The notes under the pieces were generated by a model. It was given only the letters and a program-made list of their open reading frames with translations. It had not been told where the DNA came from and made no database searches. A stretch of 64,000 nt of DNA. Source: Saccharina japonica. Taxonomy: Eukaryota; Sar; Phaeophyceae; Laminariales; Laminariaceae. The DNA is taken from positions 124,001 to 188,000 of the forward strand of contig MEHQ01004509.1 in NCBI GenBank assembly GCA_008828725.1. Direction: 5' to 3'. Position numbers and translations under genes: made by a program. The number at the start of each line of letters is the position of its first letter. Position 1 is the stretch's first letter. Shown piece by piece: positions 34,294-47,300 of the stretch.

Positions 34294-34419
34294 TATAAGG
34301 CGCATGCCCGAAAAGGCACATGCGGTATAAGGCACATGCACTATAAGGTACATGAGTTATAAGGCACATGCCCTATAGGGCACATGCCCTGTAAGGCACA
34401 CGCCCTACAAGGCATGCCT
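34294..34419 (+). repeat. 17-18 bp tandem repeat (TATAAGGCACATGCCC)
   Basis: About seven imperfect copies of (t)ataaggcacatgc(c/a)c in a row, with later copies drifting to taaggcacacgccc. Confidence 0.9.
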
Positions 34420-34520
34420 TGTTAGTGTTTTACGTTGTAGTTGTTGTATACCTAGGCCATCGGGGTGGCCCTCACACTTTCTTTCTCAGATACAGGGTTT
34501 GGATCAAACGTACAAACAAG

Positions 34521-35540
34521 GTCGTCATCTGAGAAAGTCACATTTTTCTCCATGAAACTTCCAGATGCGTTGAAAATTTCGTAGAGTCGAAGAAAATACT
34601 GAACAGCTCAGAAAGAAGATACGTATATATATATACACCACATGCATTTTGCCCCAACGATCGGTTTTACTAAAGAGGAGGCCTGTTCGGTAGCACACGC
34701 ACATGGCGCTCCCCTCTATCCAATATCGGTGCAATTTGAGCCCTTGTGGCCGGCACACTATCCCCCGATATGTCGGAAAGGCGGGTCTCTCCGAACTGCA
34801 AAACAACACTGCAAGTTGGTTGTGCACCAGGAAATTTATTTGGGGCAGAGGTAGGCTACAACTGCCCCTAAAACAAGGTTGCGGACCTTCCAAAGACGCA
34901 CAGCAACACACCGTACGTAGTGTTGACTTTGTTTTGTTCTAACGCTTGCAGTCTGCGGTGTGTGCGGTCGCCTTCGCTCGTTGCAACCAGCAACGCGTCT
35001 AAAGACGGCGCTTCGGTGAGTATGTACAGCAAAAAATGAGTTTACAGCAGCAGCGCGTGTTTCTACGTACTGTTGTAAGGAGCCAAGACGACCGCGAACA
35101 CCGCAGGCTGCAAGCGTAAAAATCAAAATCAACATTACGGCGTTGCTGATGTACGTCTTGCGATGGTCCACAGCCCTTTTTTAGGGTGCGTTGCAGCCTG
35201 CCGCTGGCCCTATCACGTTTCCCGGCCCACGCAGCTGGACAACTTGCTTGCAGTGTTTTTTGCAGTTCGGACAGACACGCCTTGCCAGCAGATCCGAGAA
35301 CAGTGTGCCTGCCACAAGGGTTGAAATGACGCCGGCACTGGGTAGAGGGGAGCACCATGTGCGTGTGTTATCGAAAATGCCTTCTCCTTCGTCGAACCGA
35401 TCGGTGGGGATACATATATTTTGGTGTATATACTTATCTTCATTCTGGGCTGTTCAGGGTTTTTTTTTGTGGTTTTACGACAAAATCCCGTATCTGGAAT
35501 TTTCCTGGAAAAAAACGTGCCCTTCTCAGGTGACGACCCC
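34521..35540. repeat. Large inverted duplication, ~0.47 kb arms
   Basis: 34521-34987 and 35072-35540 align as inverse copies around an 84 bp spacer. Blocks such as cgatcggtt, acacgcacatgg(c/t)gctcccctcta and ctaaaa.a.gg.tg.ggacc are shared. The same peptide pattern (THAHGAPLYP / CGRHT..., LSELQ, GCGPS) can be read from each arm in its own direction. Confidence 0.75.
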
Positions 35541-37435
35541 TGTAGCCTCCTTGACGTAACGAACCTCAGAATCAGGCCGTCGAATCCCCGGCGTAGCATG
35601 TGTGTCAGAGTTATTTTCCTCCCGTCGGGATGCTCTAGTAAGAACATGGGCTCCTCTCACGACAACGTCCATGCTCTAACCCAGAAACGGAAACTCTGAG
35701 AAATATGGTACGTGCAACACTGTGCAATGCGGTCCAGATCCGCATGGCTCACGTACATGCAGAGTTGTCTCGCTTAAATGGGGTCCCTTATACAACGTCT
35801 GCGGCGGAAATGTCACAGGTATATGTGTCATTGTGTCTGTCCGTCTAAAATGTGTTCCCAATCAGGCAATTGGTGTGGTCAGTTGTTTGCTGGAGAATGT
35901 AATCCAAACGCTCTTTTTATGACATGAATGCAAGATGAACTACCGCAAAATATCTCGACGCGATACCTATTTGAGATATCTAGGAACACATTAGTGAATG
36001 GCAAGTGCACGATCATGTTTCCCGATATCGCATATTACGCCAGAAAGACACCGATGCCAAGCTGGCTGCCTATTTTCCTGCGAATCACTCCACCCTGTGT
36101 TCTATCCGTACCGGGATACTATATTTTGAGTTGCCTAGGTTGATGTCTGTTTTGCGCTTCGAGGAGTGTGCACGCACGCATTGGTTTTATTGGGTGGGGC
36201 TTGGAAAATCCGAAGCCACATCATGTCATTGGTAGCACATCGTTATTCATAATCCGAACCACCCTGCTGGTTTCAATCTACACCAGCGATGTAAAGTGTT
36301 TCTCGTTTCGAGGAGTACACGTGCACAACGAATGGAGGGGGGACTTCGAAAACAGAGCGTTCATGGAATATCATGTGCTTTAGGTTATCACGGTATACTA
36401 CGTATCTACCGCGACTATTTTCCGTCATGATACCGACTCTTCCCGTAAAATGAACGTGTGTGCGTGTTACGCTACTGTCTACCGACATCGACGCAGCACG
36501 CCACATAATGGGCCACTGTCCATGCGGACTATTACAGGGGTCCGCATCTGAGATGGACCTGTTTTTCTTTGATGCTGCCGATAGTTTTACTGATAGACGA
36601 AGTCAACAAATCCCACGCCGTTTGTGCCCAACGGTGCCCTGAGTCGAAATGAAAATTCGCGTATGCGTCTTTTTTTGGTTTCGTGTCCTGTTGTTTTAGT
36701 TTTCACCTTCGAAGGCAGATTTCGTATTGGATTCCAAGTACCCAATTTTCAATAAACTTAATTTCCGAAGCCTATGAAAATCACATTCTAGACATAACAT
36801 TCAAAATATGATCACGGAAAGAGTGATGATAGGTTATACGATCAGCATGCAACTTGTTTTGGTGAAATGTATTCACCTATATGACGCTTTGGTGGAGTGT
36901 ATGTGATTTCATGAACGTTCATGTAACCGTCTGTCATGGCAGTGCCAAGAAATCTGCCACATGGAGATAGCGATGGCCCTGCCATGATTTGCAATAAAGT
37001 GATACAGTAGGAAAGTGGCATGATATACCATGATATGCGATACTGTATACTGTAGTTCGATGAGATTCCACGAGGAGTCATGAGGCGTCATAAACATGCC
37101 CTGAAGTACCGCGAGGCTCCATAGCAACCTCGTGATAGGCTCACAGCGTGGTTATGACCGTCTAATGGCAGTTCCATGGCACATAATAGTCACGGTCATA
37201 GCAGGAGCATGACAGTTAATCCCTCTATGACGGGTTCATGGCAATCCAATGAACGTTCCTGGACGCCCATGGACGCTGTTGATTGACGTCCATATGTGTC
37301 CATGGCACTGGCATCATGCTATGAGCCTGCCATGGAAATACACAGATACTATGCATCCAATCTGAGACGAAGCTACAACTACCCGCATATGTAGCTGTAG
37401 GTAGATGACGTACTGTAGGCACATTCGGAAACCAA
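35541..37435. other. Stretch without a supported gene
   Basis: A 76-codon plus frame at 36005-36235 (DHVSRYRILRQKDTDAKLAA...) has balanced composition but no recognised family or splice context. At 36.8-37.4 kb there is a CATGG/ATGAC-rich simple pattern. Nothing else is seen. Confidence 0.35.
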
Positions 37436-37794
37436 GACGTGGACGATTTGCTTGATTGTGACAAATGTAATCATGGAAATTTCGGGGCAGCCGGCCAGGC
37501 GTACAAATCAACGGGCGAGGCTGTGTGTCTGGGGGCCACTATATGCAAGGACGGAGTCGTTGCTGTTGACCCTACCGGGTGCGTGCTATTGGCAAACCTA
37601 CTACTTAAACGATATGGCCTGCCACGGCACGACCAGTTAACCCTCACCATTCCGGCTCAAAGTACGAATACTCCGTGTCAAACTCGTGGGACCACATGCT
37701 GTACGGGCGAGTGACGTGGAGCCAAAACGCGGTATGTGTCACCAACCTGCGCCAGGCTCGCCACCAATATTTCCTCCGCTGCATCGGATGTGAG
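37434..37794 (+). pseudogene. Possible decayed cysteine-rich coding fragment
   Basis: Three consecutive coding-like segments lie in three frames: DDLLDCDKCNHGNFGAAGQA... ending VVAVDPTG (frame of 37439), ACYWQTYYLNDMACHGTTS (37581), and HSGSKYEYSVSNSWDHM... ending LRCIGCE (37648). Each step is a +1 shift, as expected for a frameshifted pseudogene. Chance cannot be excluded, and I do not recognise a family. Confidence 0.35.
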
Positions 37795-40700
37795 TGAAAA
37801 ATCGTGATGACTCTCACGTGCTTTCGTACGTAGACGCGCTCACCAAGGTTGACAGTGAGGGCGTCCACACGGCTGTGCGTGAACCGAAGCCATTTTACGG
37901 AGAATCCGTGGCTCCAAGGGGTAACGAGCAATTCCCGAAACGAATGTTGTGAAGCGAATGGGGTTTGGGGAAGTGAACGGGGATAGGGGGTGCTCGGGCG
38001 GGCAATAGCCGAACTGGATGGACTGCCTTGAAATTCACCTATCGTTGACCAAGTTCTCAACCGAAACTGAGCGCTGGATGCTGGTGGCCAGTACGAGTAG
38101 TCTATGCTACCCAAAGGCATTGTGGATAAGGAAACCGTAGCAAGACATCGGTCACTTGAGTTATACACTGCCTAGGAACTGGATGATTTGTCGAAGGGGC
38201 CCGGGGAGCAGGATACATCGCACTGAAGGAGACACAGCAGCACCAACTCACTACAGCAGTACAAGACACCTACAGTATAAACAAACGTACACCAGGGCGC
38301 AGGGTGGATTTCCTAGTGATTGGTATTGGTAAGCCTCTTTTGCATTGAGCTCTTTCTTACTTTATCCGGGAAGGAGTTGAACCGATTAAGATTGTTTGTG
38401 TTACTGCTACAGCAACCGCGACGACCAGGGGCAGGGAGCAGGGCGACCCCGCGTTTTTAGGGCTTTGCCCCAGGGAGATCAAGGGGTTTTATGTATTTTG
38501 CTGAGGAGGCCCAGTCTGGAACCATTCTTATATTGTCCGCACTCTCCGCCTGCCTTTCTTATTGTCCTATTTCTTATTTTAGCTGGTGTATTGTGCTGTA
38601 GGGCGGTTGAGAAGAAACATATTCGGCCGAAATGTCTTGTGGTAGTGCAGTCCCTACTCTCTGTTGCTCGCATGTTGCCCCCTTCCCTTTCAAGTCGATG
38701 GTATTACCTCGTATTCTGCAGTTCGTTTTGCCACATCGCCCTGCGTACTTTACCTACGGTATTTATTTTCGTCGTTATCGTGCATACGCCCAAATATCCG
38801 ACTAAGTACGAGAGTGAAAACGTCCTCCTTCGGTTCTCAAGTCGCCGGCAGTGAGCGGAACGCGCATACACGCTAACGGCGCGTGTTGCGGCGTTTTTAC
38901 TGTGCAACACCGATGCACAAGGAGCTCGGCAGGATATTACGTTACATCTTGCTGAGAGCAGACGCGCCACCCCACCGTTCCTCAGACGCGCCGGGGTGCT
39001 CGATAGTGAAGAATGATGTGCATTGAAAACTAATAAAAGAAAGGGAAACACCAACAGCATATCGGCAGACACAAGACATAAAACAGGGCAAATACTCACA
39101 AAAGCTGAAGTCAGAATGTCCAAAGTAACGTATGCAAGCACTTGATCGGGAAAACCTTACACCTCCTAGATTGTAAATTGCAAGCAGAGGCAACACAGGA
39201 CAAACCACATGTTGGGCCTGAAAACCACAAGGCATCCACGCCACTACTTCCTGGGATCGAGGTAGCCACTTAAACTACCGCTCGGGAGGTCCAATGTATT
39301 GATCTAAAGCATAGGTACGAGTGCAGCAGCAGTACACATTCAGGTGTACGGCTGCTGGCAGTGGCTGCTGTCAGTGTACACGTTGACAATTTAATATTTC
39401 ACCAATGCAGATGTGAACGACATGTCCCCTGAACCCACATATGCCTATACAGGAAACCACTCCGTTGTACTCTTACGTTTCTCGAAGAAGGTTCCACTTG
39501 TCCACTTTCTCGTGGGATCTTGTTTACGATCCGAGCGAGTGTTTCCCCCCCCCTGCGGGTCTTAGTTTTCCCCAACATGACGTTGTGCCTCCCGTGGGTG
39601 GGCATCTTGACGGATATTGATAAAATGCGAGGTCACCCCCTCCCTCATTATTGTCTATTGTGTCCTGCCACGTCTGTCAAAACGTACCGCAGAGTTTTCC
39701 CCAATTTAATGCTGTATTTAACTTGACAGCGTTGGCGCGTTCCGCCAAGGCCATGGTGCTAATAATACTCCCACAGTGATAGGACAACGACCCCTTTATA
39801 TTGTCGTCGGCGGCTGTACGTTGACCTCGATATATATTTCCCCATTAACCTGTAAGTTTACTATTTTTGGTGGGTTGCCCAACACGTCCACCATATAGAA
39901 TAATCGTCGCTCTACGAGTACTCGCCATCAGCTGCTCCGTTTAAGGACGTCCACCTCCAGCTACTCAACTCTGTAGTTGCCACGGAGTTGACACGGAGTT
40001 GACACCGAGATTCCACTCCAAACTATGTTGGCGATGCACTCTGTTGGGTATGGCGTAGTGTTATGCTGTCGGGAGTGTCGGATTTGACTAACCTCCGCCC
40101 TTCCCAATGTTCTCCAGCCCCATGCCCATGCCCCCCGCGTCCCAGGTGATGATGTGATGATGACCAAAACCCGGGTGCTGCTGTACTCATGTCTGCGTCG
40201 TACGCACAAACATATAAGCAGAAAACAACGCACACATTACACCTGGTTTGCTGCAGTTGCACGACCTCTCCACCAGTCCAACCCCACAACAGAACCCACG
40301 CACCGCAGCTCTTGCGAGGGTGGCATGTTCCCAGCACGAACTATTACTGTACATGTCTTCAACCATGCCCCAGTGCACCGAGCGTATTGCATCGTTTTGC
40401 TTGTTGGTTGTCTAACTTCACCCTCCCGCTGACTCCGTTGCTATTACGGTAGGTGCGGTGCCCATGCCCCAGCCACCAGAAACCAATTAAGCCCACGCGT
40501 TCCCACGAATATGCCCTCAGTCTCAATGTTGCCGGCGCCACAACAGCATGCATAAGTATATTTGTCCGCACAAAACCCCCACATCGCGGCATGTGAGGTG
40601 ACCAAGAGCAGGGAGAGGAATACTGCCCGACCACGCTTACCCACGCGTACCGTACAGCAGTATTGGGGGTAATCTGAAACATCGTTGGTTCGACAGACGA

Positions 40701-41044
40701 AGCGCGGCGACACCGGTCCGTTCCGACATTCCACCTTGCTGTTTGCACCGCTCGAGCCCCAGCTTGTCCCGCAAGCATCACGGCCAGGCCGCACACACTG
40801 ATGTCCGCGAAACGCTGCTGAGAGTTCTCAACTATTGTTTTGGGCGTTCGCACCTCTTAAGCCCCAGTATGTGTCGCGACGGAAAACGGCGACAGATGCA
40901 CCGGCCACACTAAACAAAACAACCCGGGCGGGGGTTTAAAACACACACCAACCACGACCACCGTCGCATGGCGGTCTTGTATAGCGCCGGCCTGGCGCCC
41001 TCTCCGTCGTCGTTCATCGACAACAAGGCTCTAAGTTCCAGAGC
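37795..41044. other. Intergenic stretch before the 3' end of the MFS gene
   Basis: Several open frames on both strands overlap (for example minus 40359-40853), none with a recognised domain. The MFS gene's 3' untranslated region should lie just below 41045. Confidence 0.4.
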
Positions 41045-41377
41045 TCAGACCGATTCCTCGGTTTTCTTCGGGGCTTCTTCGGCCACCAGGAAAGGCACAG
41101 CAGCATCGCCCTTCAGCTTTTTTTCGATAGGGGAGATATCAATGTTCCAGCTCACCACCGCGACGACGACCATGCCAAGGGCCAAGAGGCAGAAAATGAG
41201 GTGTTGGTCGAACGGGAAAGGGTGGCGGTGTTGAATGGACCAGGCAAACGTAGTGGAAGCAGCAGTCGGGCCGGCTGCTTTCGCCAGCGAGCCCACCATC
41301 ACCGAGATGCCATTGACGGTGCTACGTTGAGAGGGGTCTACCGCGTTGTTGGTCGCCAGAGCAACATTGGTGAACAC
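41045..41377 (-). CDS. MFS gene exon 9 (TM11-TM12 and C-terminus)
   Basis: Acceptor AAAACAG|GTG TTC. Codes VFTNVALATNNAVDPSQRS, TVNGISVMVGSLAKAAGP and a last helix ending VVAVVSW, then a charged tail of about 35 residues ending at a stop. 'R-(G/S)-(A/T)-(A/V)-NG' before TM11 is typical of ZIFL proteins. Confidence 0.9.
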   Translation of the reverse strand: MFTNVALATNNAVDPSQRSTVNGISVMVGSLAKAAGPTAASTTFAWSIQHRHPFPFDQHLIFCLLALGMVVVAVVSWNIDISPIEKKLKGDAAVPFLVAEEAPKKTEESV

Positions 41378-44300
41378 CTGTTTTTGCGGGGAGGGGGAGG
41401 AAGGGAAGGGTATAGGAAAGGAGGGACATAAAGAGAGCTTGTCGCGTCAGGGGTGCCTTGTTCTCGGCGTGGGTGCTACGGTGTCAAACTCGAGCTGCTG
41501 CACCCCTAGAGCGAGGGTACAAGTTACCATTTACGCTTTACCTACGGATGGACATTTGAGTGTGGGAGACATACACATATAATCAACGAGCCAGGCAGGA
41601 AGGCAGGCGGACAGACAGACAGACTGGCCAATATACAGGCAGCCAGGCATACAACCGGATAGATAGGCAAAAATGCAGATAGCCAGAGACAAATATACAA
41701 GGTTGTTTTCTGTAGGGTATCCACAAAACCATACCCGGGGTATTCACCTGGGTATTGCACTACAAAGAACTTCTGTAAATTCTGTACGGCATCTATACCC
41801 GTACCCGGAACTTCTGTGAGTTCTGTACGACATCTATACCCGTACTCAGAACTTCTGTCAGTTCTGTCAGTTCCGTGCCACAATACCCGGGGTATAGGTA
41901 CAACTAGTTTATACCCGCACGAAACTTCTGTGTCGCCTGTGTCGCAATACCCAGAACGTCTACGATGAGTTCGGTAAAAAATTGAGATTCGTACCCGGAA
42001 CTTTTCTTGAGTTCTGTACGGCACCCATACCCGTACCCGTACCTTCTGTAAGTTATGTAAGCTCTGGCCACAATACCCGGGGTAAGGGTAAGGGTATACC
42101 TTTGTCACAATACCTGGGGGGCCGGTACCTATTCTGGTTTAGACCATACAGTACCCGTACGGTCTTGTTATAGTTCCACTCTGGCTCTTCCTCTTTCATT
42201 TGTTTCCTGTATTTTTGGCCGCCCGCAGGCAAGGATGATATTGAAAGAAGGCTGTAAGAGGTGCGTATGACATAAACATATATACGTACTCAACTCGTAT
42301 TATCCGTATGTATTACAGTACACGTATTGTACGTATTGTAATAATATGTACAGTAGTCATATACGTACATTCAAGTCGTATGTACATATCACATTATACG
42401 TATATATTATACGAGTATCGTACTCAGTAGTACCAGCTTACAGCCGTACTGCCACAAACAATGTACTTCGAAGTATATCATAACGTTGAAATAAATCTGT
42501 CACAAATAACAAAGGGCATTTGACAAAAAGGAGGACACCCTCCATATATCGTAACAAACAGGGGGGCACTACCAAGCACCGGCGGCGAGGTAATCGTTAA
42601 AGAGGCGGTCGTCAACACCAATCCAACGGTCCAGCGCATTAACGGTATACTCATAGTCATATAGTAACCATCACTCTGACCGAACAGCTCACCAGCTCAC
42701 TTCCTGGTACAATAAGACTCTCCTCTCCTTTACGCCATGGTACGTACCTGATATACGCGTATACGTATACGGCGGTACCGGCACTACTACATATATCCGT
42801 ACAGTCGCCAGCAGTGGTAGTTTATACCCGCACGGAACTTCTGTGTCGCCTGTGTCGCAATACCCAGAACGTCTATGAGTTCGGTAGAAAATTGAGATCC
42901 GTAGTACCAGAGGTGTACTATTACTATGCTTTGGTACGTACAAATTTACGTATACTTGTATGCTGGAAATTTTTGACGACCGCAGGGCACAAGGCGCCAA
43001 CCAATGTTGTAATGCATTGATTTGCAGGGCAACACCTGAAAACCACGATTGATTCTGAACAAGATGTGCTTGTCACAGGACCTTCTCTCTCCTATATGAA
43101 TATGGTGTGCAGGCAGTACTCACGGAATCATTTATTTGTGATATATACGTACGTCACGTATTATGCTGATCTGCTGACCACGTTTACCTACTGTAGGTAT
43201 GGGCCGTTGGTCTTTTCGACGTTAGACGCCGTCTGTTGGGCGTGCCACAACAACCAGAACATGAAGTGGTCACTTACCCGTGGTCTTTTTGACACAGAAA
43301 GGGGGAAATCTCTCCGCAGCGTGACAAAAAGGGGGATAACCTCGCGTAGGTATAACAAAAAGGGGGATATGCTCACACCCCCCATTTGATCGTTCTCTTT
43401 CACCCGCTAAACATATACATTTTTTTTTAAACGCTGTGGATGGTAGGGAGATGCCATGTGAGTGTGGCAAACGCATCAGGTTTTAGTTTCGAGTCGATTT
43501 GACAGAGTACATAGGCGTACTCGACGGCGGAAACCGATGTCCCCCCTTTTGACACGATATAGGGGGGTGTACCCCTTTTTGTAAAATCCCCAATAACAAA
43601 TGCAGCCTTGTCAAGCTTTTCTGTTTGTTGTAACATTGGTAAGGTGTCCTGTAAACTACAGTCGTACTATGAAAACTGTGCAAGATTATTTCTGTAGGGT
43701 ACGTAAATAATCATACCCGTGGCTTTTCCTGGGTATTATTACCCTACAAATAACTTCTGTAAGTTCTGTGCGACAGTCATACCCGTACCCAGAACTTCTG
43801 AAAGTTCTGTACGCCCGGGCCGCAATACCCGGGGTGCGGGTACAACGTTTATATACCTGCACGGAACGTCTGTGAGTTATGTGCGCCCATTTCCCGATAC
43901 CCGGAACTTCTGTGAGTTCTGTAACAATCTCATACGACCCGTACCCGGAACTTCTGTAAGTTCTGTACGACACCCACACCCCTACCCGGAATTTGTGTAT
44001 GTTCTGTACGCCCCGTGCTATAATACCTGGGATGAGGGTACAATTACTTTATACCCGCACGGAACTTATGTGAGTTCTGTACACCTGTGTCACAATACCC
44101 GAAACTTCGGTGAGTTCTGTGATACTTTTAAACCCGTACCCGGAACTTCTGTAAGTTATGTAACACTCCCATACCCGTACCCTAAATCCACAAACCCTAC
44201 AGAACATAACCTTGCAAGTACACATTCAAGGCGAGATGGAGGGACAGAGGGGGCGAGAAAGTGGGAGCGAAATAGAGGCAGTGGGAGAGAAAATAAAAAG

Positions 44301-47300
44301 CTACAGAGGCAGATACATATATTCGTAAAGTGGCAAACGAGGCAAGGAGGTCTCATACTTGCAGCAGGTCGTGTGCGTTGGATGCAAAATAAATAACAAA
44401 ACAATATTATATATATCGCCCTCTTCAAAACACACCACCAAACCACAAATGCAGACAGACAGCATGCAGCACGGCAGCCAGACATACTGATACAAGCATG
44501 GAAGCATGTGCGCACCCCGGTACAAAGAGTCTACTTCGCCTACCTAGATGAAACTAATGGCCCTGGTCGCTTCGCTCTCTCGGCCGTGCCGCATTAAACA
44601 ACGTAGAGACACATCCAAGAATTGCATGCAACAGGATTTAGCACCCCGCGCCTCAAACGCGGCATCCACAGCGGGATCGGTATCGATGGCGGAGATTATT
44701 TTATTGATCTGGCCGGCATGGAAAGCATTGGCGTTGCCCAAGCTTCGTGTGCGCCCCCCCCACTTTGTTCTGGAGATGATGGACCGTTATAGTTTTATCA
44801 TTTGTGCCGGTATGATGACACTCGGGGCACGGTCCCACTTAAACTCATTGTAGGTTCGCTGAAAACAGTTGAACGTTACCAACCCGAGGCAAATGTCATC
44901 CATGCTGTGTCTTTTTCGACCTGCATTACGACACCTGATAACTCGATAGCACTACTGTTTAATAACACCACCCAGTTTAGAATATTCCGACGTTGACCAC
45001 AACTACAACAGCCACCCCTGCCGCGTTCAGTCAGCCTAATCACTACGCCTCCAGAAATGTGTACCTGGCGGCCAGCCCTCCAACATGAACACACCTGTAT
45101 GATACTAGCCCCGAGGATAGAGATCCCATTCCAGTATAAACGCAAAAGGCGCCCTTACCGACCACAATATGAACAAGCTTCCGAGTGCAATAGAAATATA
45201 CAGTAGCCTCCTACCCACTGGTGTATTTGTTGCCATTGCCTAAACGGCCGACACTATACAGATATATAACACAATGGCATCGAGACGGGCGACGAAATTG
45301 CACAGCAACATTATACGGGGGGGTCAAAATGTTCGGCACGCCCAGCAACAATACTATGGCGGACATCGTATGCCAACATCGCCAAGCAATTGGAACACGC
45401 GCGAGAGATGGACTGAGCAGAGGCAAGCGTGGCACCCACCGCATTTGAAGCTATGTTGGTCAAGAACAGCAGGACCAGCGAGGCGGCGAGAAGAGCCGCC
45501 TCGGAGTCGTGCAGCCGGCGGAGGAAGGGGTAGGCGAGAAGGGTGGGGATCGCGACGCAGCAGGCCCAGCGCTGCGACTTCCTCGCGCCCACCCGCTTAA
45601 GAATCCGTGGATAGATCAAGAGCTGGAACATCGCAATACCTCCTCCACACGCAGAAAGGGCCTATCGCAAGTATGAATCGGGTGGCAGAAAAATAAAAGG
45701 CGAGCAAACAGATGAAAATTCAATTTATGAACGCACATGACACGTGGAGCCGAACGCAGTATATTCAAAGACGTCCAAGAAGTGAATATCTGAGTGCGTG
45801 AATAATTTTGTGTGTTACTGAAATTCTCGACACTATTGCCTATGTCAGGCGAAGACGGACACAGGCCAAACGCCAACCAACCACTGTCCAGCATGAGAGA
45901 GCGAGACAGGTCGTCAACGTACGTTTGTCGGGATGGTAATGACGCTTACCTACTGCTACGGCGGGTGGCAAATACACCCTGAACCCTCTGTATGTTGCAC
46001 TGCCACGTTTGGTGGGCGCCATCACCAACCATCGCACAAATATGGTTGGTATATTCCCAGCCAGAATAAGGGGGGCGAGGGAGGATCAAACCTTGGTCTT
46101 GTTTGCTCAGGAGTACGCAATAGTTGTACTGTGTGCATGCCAGCCTGTGAATGCTGCACGCTGGGTAACGGAGGTAGGCACAAGGTTGGTGACCGGCGAA
46201 AACTAACTCACCCCGCAGAAAAACCCGAGAACAACTTGGTATGGCCGGACTGCTGTAGTACCAGGTAATACGTACCGAGTCCAGTGTATAAAAGATTGCA
46301 CGCAGGTGCGGAAAAGCGGAGGGAGGAAAGTGTATGCACGGCGCTTGTTTCCTTGAGGCCTGCCGCCAGGTGCTTCACACCTGCCTTACGTCTTGGGTTT
46401 ACAATCCAAGCCCCAGCTGCCCACGCTGCTGATTTTACACAGAGGATAGGCTTTGTAAAGGCCAAAGCCAAGAAACTGGAACGATCAAGCCTGCAAAGCA
46501 TCGAGAAAACGCGCGAGGCAAACGTTAAATATATAAGGAAACGTCTTGTTAAGACAGGCGTTCATTACCTGTCCGACCTGTTTCGTCGTCCAATCCAAAC
46601 CGCCGTTGGCCAAGGTGCTGATCGCCCATAGCGGGTACACCTCCTGGGATCCAATGCTTGCGAACTGAAATTTAAAGGCGGCGCGCGATGAAAGGAATCC
46701 AAGAGAAACAGCGGAGACATGTCTTTAAGCCGACGCGCACACATCGCTCAGCCGCAAGCGACACGTTCGATTAAACGGGAGGTGGGAGACACTTCAATAG
46801 TGAAAAACGGGTACGCGCCGATACGATTCCCTATATAATTTCTTGAGCAGGCGCGCATACGAAGGTCAGTCACGAGTTACAGCAATAGACCACAAACGAT
46901 ACCCAATGAACCTACTATATAAAGCGGAACCAATCATTTTCTTACCGAAAACAAGGCGTACACGAACAGAATTGTGCGGATCCGCTTCTCTTCCAGACAT
47001 TTCGCCGGCACAAGACACTCGCGCCAGCAAATATTCTTCGTCCTCTTCTCCCCTTCCCGACTATTGCCGCCCCCAGGCTCGACGTTCCGAATACCACCCC
47101 CTCCTGACCGCGCGTTATCACGAGGAGCATCATGGACACTGCTTTGCAATTCTCTTCCCTCCAGATCTGGCGCCCCGCTGTACGATATCAAGAGCCGCCC
47201 AGCGAGAGGTGACCTCTCCTCGGCTAGTGTATGAGCACTGCTGCCGTTACATCCGCCGTTGCCGACGGCTTCACGTCCGCGTTCATCCGCACACCCCCGC

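Larger units (their letters stand above)
41378..45439 (-). other. Intron 8 of the MFS gene (4.1 kb), repeat-filled
   Basis: Holds two arrays of a ~35 bp minisatellite (41735-42170, 43690-44190), a TACGTA-rich AT tract (42260-42480), a partial copy linking the arrays (42812-42905), AAAAAGGGGG-type repeats (42490-43580) and a decayed coding frame on the minus strand (44544-44880). Confidence 0.75.

Noticed and set aside
40359..40853. 164-codon minus frame
   Set aside because: Composition is not coding-like, three other frames overlap, and no motif is visible.
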